A stretch of 64,000 bases of DNA, taken from the NCBI GenBank assembly GCA_030426355.1, contig JAUHYQ010000002.1, forward strand, positions 434,001 to 498,000. Reading direction: 5' to 3'. Position 1 is the first letter of the stretch. Every line of letters begins with the position of its first letter. Shown here in pieces: positions 46,244 through 53,132 of the stretch. The stretch is from Gammaproteobacteria bacterium. GTDB taxonomy: Bacteria; Pseudomonadota; Gammaproteobacteria; Steroidobacterales; GCA-2729495. A program made the position numbers and the translations under genes. Below the pieces are notes generated by a model. The model did no database searches, was not told the origin of the DNA, and was given only the letters and a program-made list of their open reading frames with translations.

Positions 46244-47440
46244 ATGCCTGCGGTAAATCCACAAATATTGACTTGGGCTCGAGAGACTGCCGGCTTGGAC
46301 GTGCGTGAAGCTGCAGGAAGGCTCCAGCTAAAAGACTCTAGGCGATCGACCGCAGCCGATAAGTTGTTGGCATATGAGTCTGGAAAAGTGTTATCCCGTT
46401 CATTGCTTTTAAGGATGGCCAAGCTGTACCGGCGGCCCCTGTTGTCCTTTTATTTGCCGAATCCCCCCAAAAAAGCTGACCGAGGCGAGGACTTCAGGAC
46501 TCTCGAAGCAGCAGGAGATCCCGGTCAAGATGCAATCGTCGATGCGCTTATACGAAACATCAGAGCGCGGCAGAATATCGTCAAGACGGCAATCCTGTCT
46601 GAAGGAGATACCGATCCACTCCCATTTGTAGGCTCCTTCCAAGCAGAGGGAGGCAGTCATGAGCTGGCCCGGTATATCCAGCAAGCGTTCGAAATTGACC
46701 TGGATGCCTATAGGAGGGCTTCGTCGCAAGAAGAAGCATTTGGCTACCTGAGGTCTGCTGTTGAGCGCAAGGGCGTGTTCGCTTTGTTGGCAGGCAATTT
46801 AGGTAGCTACCACACCAATCTGGAAGTCGAGGTGTTTCGCGGATTTGCCTTGGCCGACGATATTGCCCCATTTGTTGTTATAAATGATCAAGATGCCAAA
46901 GCGGCGTGGTCGTTCACACTTTTACATGAAGTGGCGCACTTGTGCCTTGGAGCGTCGGGTATCAGCGGCGGTTCATCTGAGCGACGAATTGAGAGACTTT
47001 GCGATGAAGCTGCATCACTTGTTCTGGTGTCAGAAGAAGAGCTTTATGCTGCCTTCCCTGATGCGCTTGATATAGATTGGGAGGAGCAAGTAGAGCTGAT
47101 TGATAGGTTTGCGGCTGATAAGAAAATCAGCTCTCGTTTTGTAGCATTTAGACTGCTCAGTAGCGGAATGCTCACGGCTGAGCAGTTTTCGGGCCTTAGC
47201 GCGTATTTCCTTAATCGGTGGAGGGCAACGAGAGAGCGCCAGCGTGACAAGGCGCGAAGTAGGGATGGCGGCCCATCCTACTATGTGATGAGACGACACA
47301 AGTTGGGCGCGGCGCTTTTGGATACTGCTAAACGGATGCTCTCATCTGGCGAGCTTTCAACCTCAGATGTTGGTCAAGTGCTGGGTGTCCGGCCTCTAAA
47401 CGTCGGAAATGTCCTGGCGAATGGGGGCCGTCGCGGCTAG
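46244..47440 (+). CDS. XRE-type HTH / ImmA-IrrE metallopeptidase
   Basis: 398-aa protein in two parts. Residues 1–75 form an HTH-like region (MPAVNPQILTWARETAGLDVREAAGRL). The second part is an ImmA/IrrE peptidase: FTLLHEVAHLCLG contains the HExxH zinc site, followed by a downstream Glu (ERLCDEAASLVLV). Such fusions cleave or bind regulators and are common as the antitoxin/regulator half of conflict modules. The DUF4411 gene follows after 6 nt. The ATG at 46244 has a weak SD (GGAGCGTT). Confidence 0.9.
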   Translation: MPAVNPQILTWARETAGLDVREAAGRLQLKDSRRSTAADKLLAYESGKVLSRSLLLRMAKLYRRPLLSFYLPNPPKKADRGEDFRTLEAAGDPGQDAIVDALIRNIRARQNIVKTAILSEGDTDPLPFVGSFQAEGGSHELARYIQQAFEIDLDAYRRASSQEEAFGYLRSAVERKGVFALLAGNLGSYHTNLEVEVFRGFALADDIAPFVVINDQDAKAAWSFTLLHEVAHLCLGASGISGGSSERRIERLCDEAASLVLVSEEELYAAFPDALDIDWEEQVELIDRFAADKKISSRFVAFRLLSSGMLTAEQFSGLSAYFLNRWRATRERQRDKARSRDGGPSYYVMRRHKLGAALLDTAKRMLSSGELSTSDVGQVLGVRPLNVGNVLANGGRRG

Positions 47441-47446
47441 CTCCCA

Positions 47447-47977
47447 ATGGTCTACTTACTCGACGCCAATACTCTCATTGATGCAAAACGAGATTACTTT
47501 CAGTTTAGTCGAGTCCCTGAATTCTGGGACTGGCTTGTCCACCAGGGGCAGCAGGGCAACATTAAGATCCCCAGAGAAATCTATGATGAGTTTGAAGGCG
47601 TGAAAAAGCCCGATGGGGGCCGTGATGAGTTATCAGAATGGGCAGCCCGAGCTGACGTAAAAGCGGCGCTATTGCTTGATGAGGAACCCGATCCGGGCCT
47701 AGTTACGAGGGTCACGTTGGAGGGGTATTGCGAAAACCCTACAGATCAAGAATTAGAGGAAATGGGTCGCGACCCGTTCCTGATTTCTTATGCACTGCTA
47801 GATCCCGACAACCGTACGATTGTCTCTACTGAAGTTAGCAAGCCTAAGAGGCAGCGTGCAAATCGGCAGGTGCCAAACGTATGCAGCGATTTCGGCATCC
47901 GGTGCATCAATAATTTTGACCTTATAGTGGAGCTGGACTTCAGTACGAATTGGCAAGACAAATTGGACAAGGACTGA
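47447..47977 (+). CDS. DUF4411 family PIN-like protein (probable toxin)
   Basis: 176 aa. MVYLLDANTLIDAKRDYF is the PIN-like N-terminus with the first catalytic Asp (LDANTLID), IPREIYDEFEG follows, and DPFLISYALLDPDNRTIVSTEVS carries the later acidic residues. DUF4411 proteins occur typically beside XRE–ImmA/IrrE genes and are considered RNase-like toxins of toxin–antitoxin-like pairs. Position 6 nt after the metallopeptidase supports that pairing here. Confidence 0.88.
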   Translation: MVYLLDANTLIDAKRDYFQFSRVPEFWDWLVHQGQQGNIKIPREIYDEFEGVKKPDGGRDELSEWAARADVKAALLLDEEPDPGLVTRVTLEGYCENPTDQELEEMGRDPFLISYALLDPDNRTIVSTEVSKPKRQRANRQVPNVCSDFGIRCINNFDLIVELDFSTNWQDKLDKD

Positions 47978-48018
47978 GCCAATTGGAAGGTAGCGCCTGC
48001 AACTACATTTGATATCCT

Positions 48019-48564
48019 ATGAACCGGTTGCTTACTGAGCGAGAAAAAAGATACAGACAGGCTATACGCGAGAAGCTGGCGAATGCCAAGTTAGTTCTTG
48101 ATTCGGCAACGGTTGATGATGAAGGTTCGCCGGCCGAATGGTATAGCGCGCTCAATGAGCTGAAGCAGACCTTAGGGAATATCAACAACGACATCAGCTT
48201 TATAGTTACTCTGTTGGCAAAGCTATATTTGAAAAAGAGGTTTGGTTTGTTCGATTTTGATGCTGCTGCGAAGCCACAGGGGGCTCCTGGTCTAGATATC
48301 GATGAAATTCTGCCGGATTCACGGCGCGTGGTGTGCGAGATCAAGACGACTACGCCATACATCCGTTCAGATTTCGGGGCGCAACAAAAAACGAGCTTCG
48401 ATAAGGATTTCCGTAAATTGGCTGATGCTGAAGCAGGCCTCAAGTTCATGTTTGTCACAGAGGATGCAACGTTCAAGATATTGTGCCGACCACGCTACGC
48501 TGCGAAGTTGTCTGGAGTAGCGGTCGTGCAGCTAATCTCCGAGGAGGAGCACGCCATCCCGTGA
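48019..48564 (+). CDS. Hypothetical protein with PD-(D/E)XK nuclease-like motif
   Basis: 181 aa, family not recognised. The C-terminal half reads GLDIDEILPDSRRVVCEIKTTTPYIRS: an Asp, a short beta strand and EIK, which is the D...ExK arrangement of restriction-endonuclease-like folds. A helical N-terminal part (MNRLLTEREKRYRQAIREKLANAK) precedes. It follows the DUF4411 gene by 41 nt on the same strand and may belong to the same transcription unit. Nuclease function is inferred. Confidence 0.68.
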   Translation: MNRLLTEREKRYRQAIREKLANAKLVLDSATVDDEGSPAEWYSALNELKQTLGNINNDISFIVTLLAKLYLKKRFGLFDFDAAAKPQGAPGLDIDEILPDSRRVVCEIKTTTPYIRSDFGAQQKTSFDKDFRKLADAEAGLKFMFVTEDATFKILCRPRYAAKLSGVAVVQLISEEEHAIP

Positions 48565-48597
48565 GTTCATTCACGGTTAAAGCATATTCGTAGTTTC

Positions 48598-48731
48598 CAC
48601 GCTGTGGCCTCGATCCACCACCTGCTTAACGGCTTCAACCTTGAACTCTTCCGGGTATCTCTTCCTGCTCATAGCCACCTCTCCTCATGCCATTTTGTAT
48701 GACTGGAAGGTGTCTAGTAAAGTGGGGGCTA
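48598..48731 (-). pseudogene. Remnant of an IS3-family element (OrfA N-terminus and terminal repeat)
   Basis: From an ATG at 48672 the minus strand codes MSRKRYPEEFKVEAVKQVV followed by DRGHSV, the start of an IS3-group OrfA, then diverges and stops at 48577. Upstream, 48701–48731 reads as the left terminal repeat of such an element (…CCCCCACTTTACTAGACACCTTCC on the minus strand). The remainder of the insertion sequence is absent. Confidence 0.8.
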
Positions 48732-48747
48732 TTCAGTCTGCAGTTCA

Positions 48748-49767
48748 TTAGGGTAGATGCTCGTCGGGCGTAATCCAAAGATGACTCTTTTTTTCAAGGT
48801 AGCGTTCTAGGTATTCATACCGTTCAGTGAGTTTGTCGTTGTTCTGTTGGCGGTATTGAGCCAAGGAATCTGCCACAAATACTTTGGCCTTCGATAGGAG
48901 AATCGCGCTGCCTTCTATAGCCGCCCCATCTAAAATTAACTCTCGAACTCCTGTGCCCAAGAAATCAACAAAATTGATGCCGTCGTCATCCTGAGCAATT
49001 AGTTTTAGGCAGGCCAAAGCTGACTCAGCGTTAACTTTGTTTATATCCGTTGTCTGAGGAAGCTTCGTTGTCATTACAATATAACTGTAAATTTCTTCGC
49101 CAATGACTACTCGTGGAAAGTTTGCTGTTTTTGATTCTAAAACGTATGCGCGAGCTAACACTGGGCCGTAAAAGTCGCCGTCAAATGTTCGGTATCCAAT
49201 TCCCAGTTCAATACCGCCGCGTATTGGATTGCCGCGGGCTAAGCAATTCAGCGAGGCAGTCGCCGTCGCGCCAATTAGACCGTATATCCCACGGATTGGC
49301 GCACGGGCCTCGGCCGTTTCTTTGAAGGAAACACTTGCCAGCACAAAGTCGGAGAACTGGTCCGTTTCAATAGGTTGGCTTACTAGGGTTTTAAAAAGCG
49401 CTTGCTTGTCTGGCGGCAAGGAAGCGATTCGTTCATTGTAATTGGGGCGAGTCGCATAGGTGCTGAGGAAGTTCCTAAAGCTACTTCTGAGAGCAAGCAC
49501 GGCTCCGTATGTTGCTTTAATATCTGAAATAAGTTGTTCACGCTCAACTTCTGAGTCCTCTGAGGGCAGATTCGTCATGCGACACAACTTCTCTTTCTGA
49601 CCCAGAATATCTACAAAAGCAACTGCAAAATAACCTATTCCCAATTCATCGTCTGTGTCGGTCGACATAATTGAAAGTAACCGTTTTCCAAGAGAAACAA
49701 GCAATAGTGATATAAAAGCAGCAACAGCAATGGACAGCCACAGCCATTCGCCAAGAAGATCTATCAT
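48748..49767 (-). CDS. Membrane-anchored class III nucleotidyl cyclase-like protein
   Basis: 339 aa. One transmembrane helix near the N-terminus (residues 8–27, WLWLSIAVAAFISLLLVSLG) is followed by a cytosolic domain. FAVAFVDILGQKEKL (Asp at about residue 53) parallels the FxDIxGF metal-binding strand of class III cyclases. Later RGGIELGIGYRTFDGDFYGPVLARAYVLES matches the G-I-x-x-G...Y-G-x-x-x-x-x-A-x-x-L-E pattern of the same fold. Such divergent cyclases include the Pycsar antiphage enzymes, but the effector gene expected next to one is not obvious. I set the start at 49767 (GGAAG 5 nt upstream); the open frame back to 50091 reads into the repeat and att region and is not protein-like. Confidence 0.65.
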   Translation of the reverse strand: MIDLLGEWLWLSIAVAAFISLLLVSLGKRLLSIMSTDTDDELGIGYFAVAFVDILGQKEKLCRMTNLPSEDSEVEREQLISDIKATYGAVLALRSSFRNFLSTYATRPNYNERIASLPPDKQALFKTLVSQPIETDQFSDFVLASVSFKETAEARAPIRGIYGLIGATATASLNCLARGNPIRGGIELGIGYRTFDGDFYGPVLARAYVLESKTANFPRVVIGEEIYSYIVMTTKLPQTTDINKVNAESALACLKLIAQDDDGINFVDFLGTGVRELILDGAAIEGSAILLSKAKVFVADSLAQYRQQNNDKLTERYEYLERYLEKKSHLWITPDEHLP

Positions 49768-49945
49768 ATTACTTCCGGTGATTCTGTTTATTCGGTACAG
49801 CTTTAATGCATTTTTTAGTCCTATGCGAGCTTTTTCGGGCGAACATTGGCGGAAGCCTTTCTGCGACCCGGCAGGAGAAAAAGCGGCTGTATGTCCGGGA
49901 GAGAGCACACTGTTCGGCAGTTGCCGTGGCGTTGCCGTTATGAGG

Positions 49946-49975
49946 GACTTGACGGGACTTGACGGGACTTGACGG
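49946..49975. repeat. Three perfect 10-bp tandem repeats
   Basis: GACTTGACGG occurs three times in a row, upstream of the cyclase-like gene and ahead of the right att-like site. The 260 nt between the gene start (49767) and the att-like site show no other feature that I can name. Confidence 0.85.
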
Positions 49976-50024
49976 GGTATTTGCCGGGCGAATTTACGTA
50001 AGCAATTGATAAGTAAAGGTAGCG

Positions 50025-50118
50025 TGGCGCTCCCTACGGAAGCCGCTCTCGGCCATCCATGGCCTCTGCGGCACTTGTGCATCCTGCACATCGTCGAACC
50101 CGTGTTTCAGCCTTGAGA
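50025..50118 (-). repeat. Right attachment-like site, interrupted
   Basis: 15 bp (50025–50039) and 25 bp (50094–50118) are identical to the two halves of the left site, in the same order and orientation. In the left copy 3 bp separate them; here 54 bp do. Both ends together make the direct repeat expected after integration into a tRNA 3' end, but no intact tRNA is found to its right in the next kilobase. Confidence 0.7.
50040..50093. repeat. 54-bp palindromic insertion with two GGAT-type hairpins
   Basis: Contains GGCCATCCATGGCC (50051–50064) enclosed by GCCGC (50043–50047) and GCGGC (50068–50072), and TGTGCATCCTGCACA (50076–50090). Both hairpins are tipped by the same TCC/GGA step. This looks like a small REP-like or transposon-derived palindromic element that landed in the att sequence. 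Confidence 0.6.
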
Positions 50119-50227
50119 AGTCGAGGAAAGACTGGCGCACGACTCTACCAAGGTTCTCTCGTTCAGAGCTTGACCGCAATACTCGCGTTATTGCTTTTGG
50201 GGGGGGCTTTGGCCATGATGAGAACCC

Positions 50228-50551
50228 ATGCGTAGCTGTATCCTAGCGATTCTCTTGTTGGCCCACGTAAGTGTTGGCTTAGAAGCAGCATCAGACATAG
50301 AAGATGCCTGGCTTGAGACCGGCGCGCATTTGGTTGTGGATATTGGTGATTCGTTTGACGATGAGGGCGGAGAAAGCCTTGATTCGGATAACTGTGACCA
50401 TTGTTGCCATGCCATATCCCATTTAGTTGCGTTCACCGCAAACACCTTCGGCACGCCTTTCCCCAAACAGTCACGGTTCGCGCATATTTCGGCCGCCAGC
50501 TTATATATGCGCGCAGGTACCGCCCCACCTACACCTCCGCCAAACGCCTAA
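50228..50551 (+). CDS. Small exported Cys/His-rich protein of the metal-efflux operon
   Basis: 107 aa, family not recognised. MRSCILAILLLAHVSVGLEAASD looks like a signal peptide. An acidic segment (DIGDSFDDEGGESLDSDNCD) is followed by CDHCCHAISHLVAF, a compact cluster of Cys and His able to bind metal, and a Pro-rich end. It lies 69 nt upstream of the tolC-like gene on the same strand, a place often taken by small accessory proteins in Czc/Cus operons. A metal-binding or sensing role is inferred. Confidence 0.65.
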   Translation: MRSCILAILLLAHVSVGLEAASDIEDAWLETGAHLVVDIGDSFDDEGGESLDSDNCDHCCHAISHLVAFTANTFGTPFPKQSRFAHISAASLYMRAGTAPPTPPPNA

Positions 50552-50620
50552 TCCACGCACACCATTAGACCCACGCAGGCTCAATGCTTGGGTGTTTTTT
50601 TGCTGTTCGAGGATTTGTTC

Positions 50621-51961
50621 ATGTTAAGGCATATCGCATACCAACTGGTGTGCAGCGCGAGCGCCATTGTGTTGGGCGCAAGTCAGGCAAATGCGCAGTT
50701 GGATTCGACCGATGTAGAGCTTTTGGCTGGCGAAGATGCAGGTCAAGAACTTCACATGGCTGAAATTGAAGATCTGGCAAGGTTCGTCAACGACATACTG
50801 TTCGTTCATCCACAGCTGAAAGCGGCAGCAGCAACTAGGGAAGAGGCAGTTGCGTTAGCTCGGCAAGCGAAGCGACCTATATATAACCCAGAACTAGAGG
50901 CTGACTATGAGGATGTGGATGTTGAGACTTATGCAATTGGCATCTCTCAAGCCATAGATTGGGGCGGGAAACGAGATGCGGCATTTGCTGTTTCGTCTGC
51001 TGAACAGACTGCGGAAAATGCAAGTTATGAGCAGACCCGCAACGATATCGCATCCTCGATTCTGCTGAACCTATCGGATTACTGGGCAGCACAAGCTATC
51101 GTGCGGTTGCGCTCGGTCAATAAGTCTTTGATGCATGACTTCTCGAGGCAGGCAGCGATGCGCTACCAGGCGGGCGACATTATGCGGGTCGAGTATGAAA
51201 CGGCTCAGCTCGCATACGCGGAAGCCCGTATGCGACTGGCTGAAGCGGAAGCCTCAACGACAACGTTGGCAAATAATTTGATTGCTTTTGGGGCGCCGTT
51301 GAATCCAATCAGTTGGCCATCTATGCCCAGCAGGTTGCCCGAAAATCCGATGGGACCAGACCAAATTCGCTTGATTGTTGATTTGCTCCCAGTAGTGCGT
51401 GCCGCGAAGGCTGAAGTGCAGGCCGCCTCATCAGCTGTAGATCTGGCTAAGGCTAACAAACGCCCCGATCCAACATTTGGTATCAGAGCTGGTGAAGAAG
51501 ATAGCGAGTCATTGATTGGGGTGTCGTTTTCCATACCGATATTTGTGAGAAATAACTTTGATGATGCTGTTATGGCTGCGGTTAGCGCGCGTTCTCGATC
51601 AGAGGCAGAGGCAGGCAACGTGGAAAGACTTGCACGAGCAAATCTGACTGCTGCATTACTTCGATATTCGACAATGAGCAAAGCATGGCATGAATGGGAG
51701 AGTGTTAGCTCTGTGTCGATGGATAGCCAGGCAAAAGTGTTAACGCGACTGTGGGAAGCCAGGGAGCTAAGCATGGGCGAATTTTTGCTTCAGTATAGAC
51801 AGAATCTGGAAGTGCAAAGTACAGCAGAGGAGCTTCGGCAAACACTCTGGGGTGCATGGATAAATGTTTTACAGCAGTCGAATCAAGCAGAGCGCTGGCT
51901 CGCTACAGGATCCGTGGCCAATTCGGCAGACGATTTTCGAGGGTTTAATAATGACGAGTAA
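50621..51961 (+). CDS. TolC-family outer membrane efflux protein (CzcC-like)
   Basis: 446-aa outer-membrane channel subunit. A signal peptide (HIAYQLVCSASAIVLGASQANA) is followed by TolC-type coiled-coil repeats: VHPQLKAAAATREEAVALARQAKRPIYNPELEADYED, the typical NPEL phrase, and SLIGVSFSIPIFVRNN in the second half. It connects the pump–adaptor complex to the outside. The ATG at 50621 with GAGGA 8 nt upstream is preferred over 50588. Its end overlaps the adaptor gene by 11 nt. Confidence 0.92.
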   Translation: MLRHIAYQLVCSASAIVLGASQANAQLDSTDVELLAGEDAGQELHMAEIEDLARFVNDILFVHPQLKAAAATREEAVALARQAKRPIYNPELEADYEDVDVETYAIGISQAIDWGGKRDAAFAVSSAEQTAENASYEQTRNDIASSILLNLSDYWAAQAIVRLRSVNKSLMHDFSRQAAMRYQAGDIMRVEYETAQLAYAEARMRLAEAEASTTTLANNLIAFGAPLNPISWPSMPSRLPENPMGPDQIRLIVDLLPVVRAAKAEVQAASSAVDLAKANKRPDPTFGIRAGEEDSESLIGVSFSIPIFVRNNFDDAVMAAVSARSRSEAEAGNVERLARANLTAALLRYSTMSKAWHEWESVSSVSMDSQAKVLTRLWEARELSMGEFLLQYRQNLEVQSTAEELRQTLWGAWINVLQQSNQAERWLATGSVANSADDFRGFNNDE

Positions 51962-53120
51962 ATTGGTTAAGAACGGGGTCGCTGTTGCGATGTTAATGGC
52001 GTTGATGGGGATACTGTCTACAAATATTGGGCACGCCGAAGATGGGGATGGCCATGATGACCACAGCGAAGAAGGTCATAACGACGAGGAGCACAGTGAG
52101 GAAGGCCTGACATTGTCTGAAGAGGAAAGGAGAGCGGCAGGAATTGTTCTGCAGACAGTGACAAAGCAAGTTGTCAGCAAACGAACAAGAGTGCCTGGTG
52201 AGGTTCAAGCCAATGGATATAAAACGGCAAAGATCGCACCGAGAATTACTGCACAGGTAGTTACCCGTCATGCCACTCTGGGTCAGCATATCGCGCAAGG
52301 CGAATCACTCGTTACATTGTCCAGCGTCGAGATGGCAGATGCGCAGGGAGAGTTGATCGTCGCGGATCAGGAATGGAAGCGCGTGCAAACGTTGGGGAAA
52401 GAGGTGCTGTCGGGTCGACGGTATACGGAGGCAGAGGTAAACCGACAACGAGCAATGGCAAAAGTACTCGCGTACGGCATGTCACGGCAAGAAGTGAACA
52501 GACTTATAGCCGCAGATGATGCGAGTTTAGCGACCGGCGAGTTTTCAGTCATTGCGCCGCTAAATGGAACCATCTTGTTAGAGAATTTCGTTATCGGTGA
52601 ATTGATCGAACCGGGGCATGTGCTCTTTGAGATAAGTGACGAATCCACACTTTGGGTGGAGGCGCGTGTTTCAGGAGAGAGCATCGGAAGTATCGACCAG
52701 CAGACTACAGTTCGCATATCGCCAGATCAGAAGACATGGCGAGATGCCGCTGTAATCCAGCTCAGCCATCGCTTAAACGAAGCCACGCGAACGCAGGCTG
52801 TGCGTATTGAGTTTGACAATGCGGATGACTGGTTGCATGCCGGTCAGTTTGTGGATGTGGAGCTATCAGCGCCCGGTAGTGAAGAAAAGTTGGCCGTGCC
52901 AGCGGAGGCCATTGTGCTGATGAAGGGTGACTCTGTCGTTTTTAAGCTAGAAGAAGGCGATGAGATACATCCCGAAGAAGTCAAAGTAGGCAGAAGCTTC
53001 GGTGATGACAGGGAAATACTTTCAGGTATTAGTGAAGGTGAGCGGATCGCAGTAAAGGGTGCGTTCCATCTCAAGTCATTACTTCTTAAGTCAGAGCTTG
53101 GCGAAGGCCACGCCCACTAG
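51951..53120 (+). CDS. RND efflux periplasmic adaptor (CzcB-like)
   Basis: 389-aa membrane fusion protein. After a signal peptide comes a His/Asp/Glu-rich stretch (EDGDGHDDHSEEGHNDEEHSEEG) that probably binds divalent metals, as in CzcB. Barrel-sandwich hybrid and beta-barrel parts follow: GEVQANGYKTAKIAPRITAQVVTRHATLGQHIAQGESLVTLSS and VLFEISDESTLWVEARVSGESIG. C-terminal LAVPAEAIVLMKGDSVVFKL is the membrane-proximal domain. The ATG at 51951 is inside the end of the TolC-like gene. Confidence 0.92.
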   Translation: MTSKLVKNGVAVAMLMALMGILSTNIGHAEDGDGHDDHSEEGHNDEEHSEEGLTLSEEERRAAGIVLQTVTKQVVSKRTRVPGEVQANGYKTAKIAPRITAQVVTRHATLGQHIAQGESLVTLSSVEMADAQGELIVADQEWKRVQTLGKEVLSGRRYTEAEVNRQRAMAKVLAYGMSRQEVNRLIAADDASLATGEFSVIAPLNGTILLENFVIGELIEPGHVLFEISDESTLWVEARVSGESIGSIDQQTTVRISPDQKTWRDAAVIQLSHRLNEATRTQAVRIEFDNADDWLHAGQFVDVELSAPGSEEKLAVPAEAIVLMKGDSVVFKLEEGDEIHPEEVKVGRSFGDDREILSGISEGERIAVKGAFHLKSLLLKSELGEGHAH

Positions 53121-53132
53121 GAGCGATCATAA

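Larger units (their letters stand above)
36388..50118. mobile_element. Integrated mobile element (integrase plus AlpA/primase module), satellite- or ICE-like
   Basis: The region is bounded by two copies of a tRNA 3'-end-like sequence (36388–36430 and 50025–50118, both in the same orientation). A tyrosine integrase begins 150 nt inside the left copy. The core holds a leftward AlpA–primase–DUF3987 module; the rest is unrelated cargo (defence-like and unknown genes) and an IS remnant. No structural phage genes, conjugation genes or relaxase are visible, so it fits best with a phage-satellite or P4-like integrative element. Boundaries are inferred: neither repeat belongs to an intact tRNA gene in this window. 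Confidence 0.7.

Noticed and set aside
49768-50091. N-terminal extension of the cyclase-like frame
   Set aside because: It reads through the tandem repeats and the att-like site, gives a basic Pro/Cys-rich sequence, and the ATG at 49767 with GGAAG gives a normal membrane anchor.
50094-50180. Intact tRNA at the right end
   Set aside because: The sequence to the right has a D-arm-like phrase (GGTAGAGTCG on the minus strand) but no pairing anticodon stem or acceptor strand, and the T arm is split by the 54-bp insertion.
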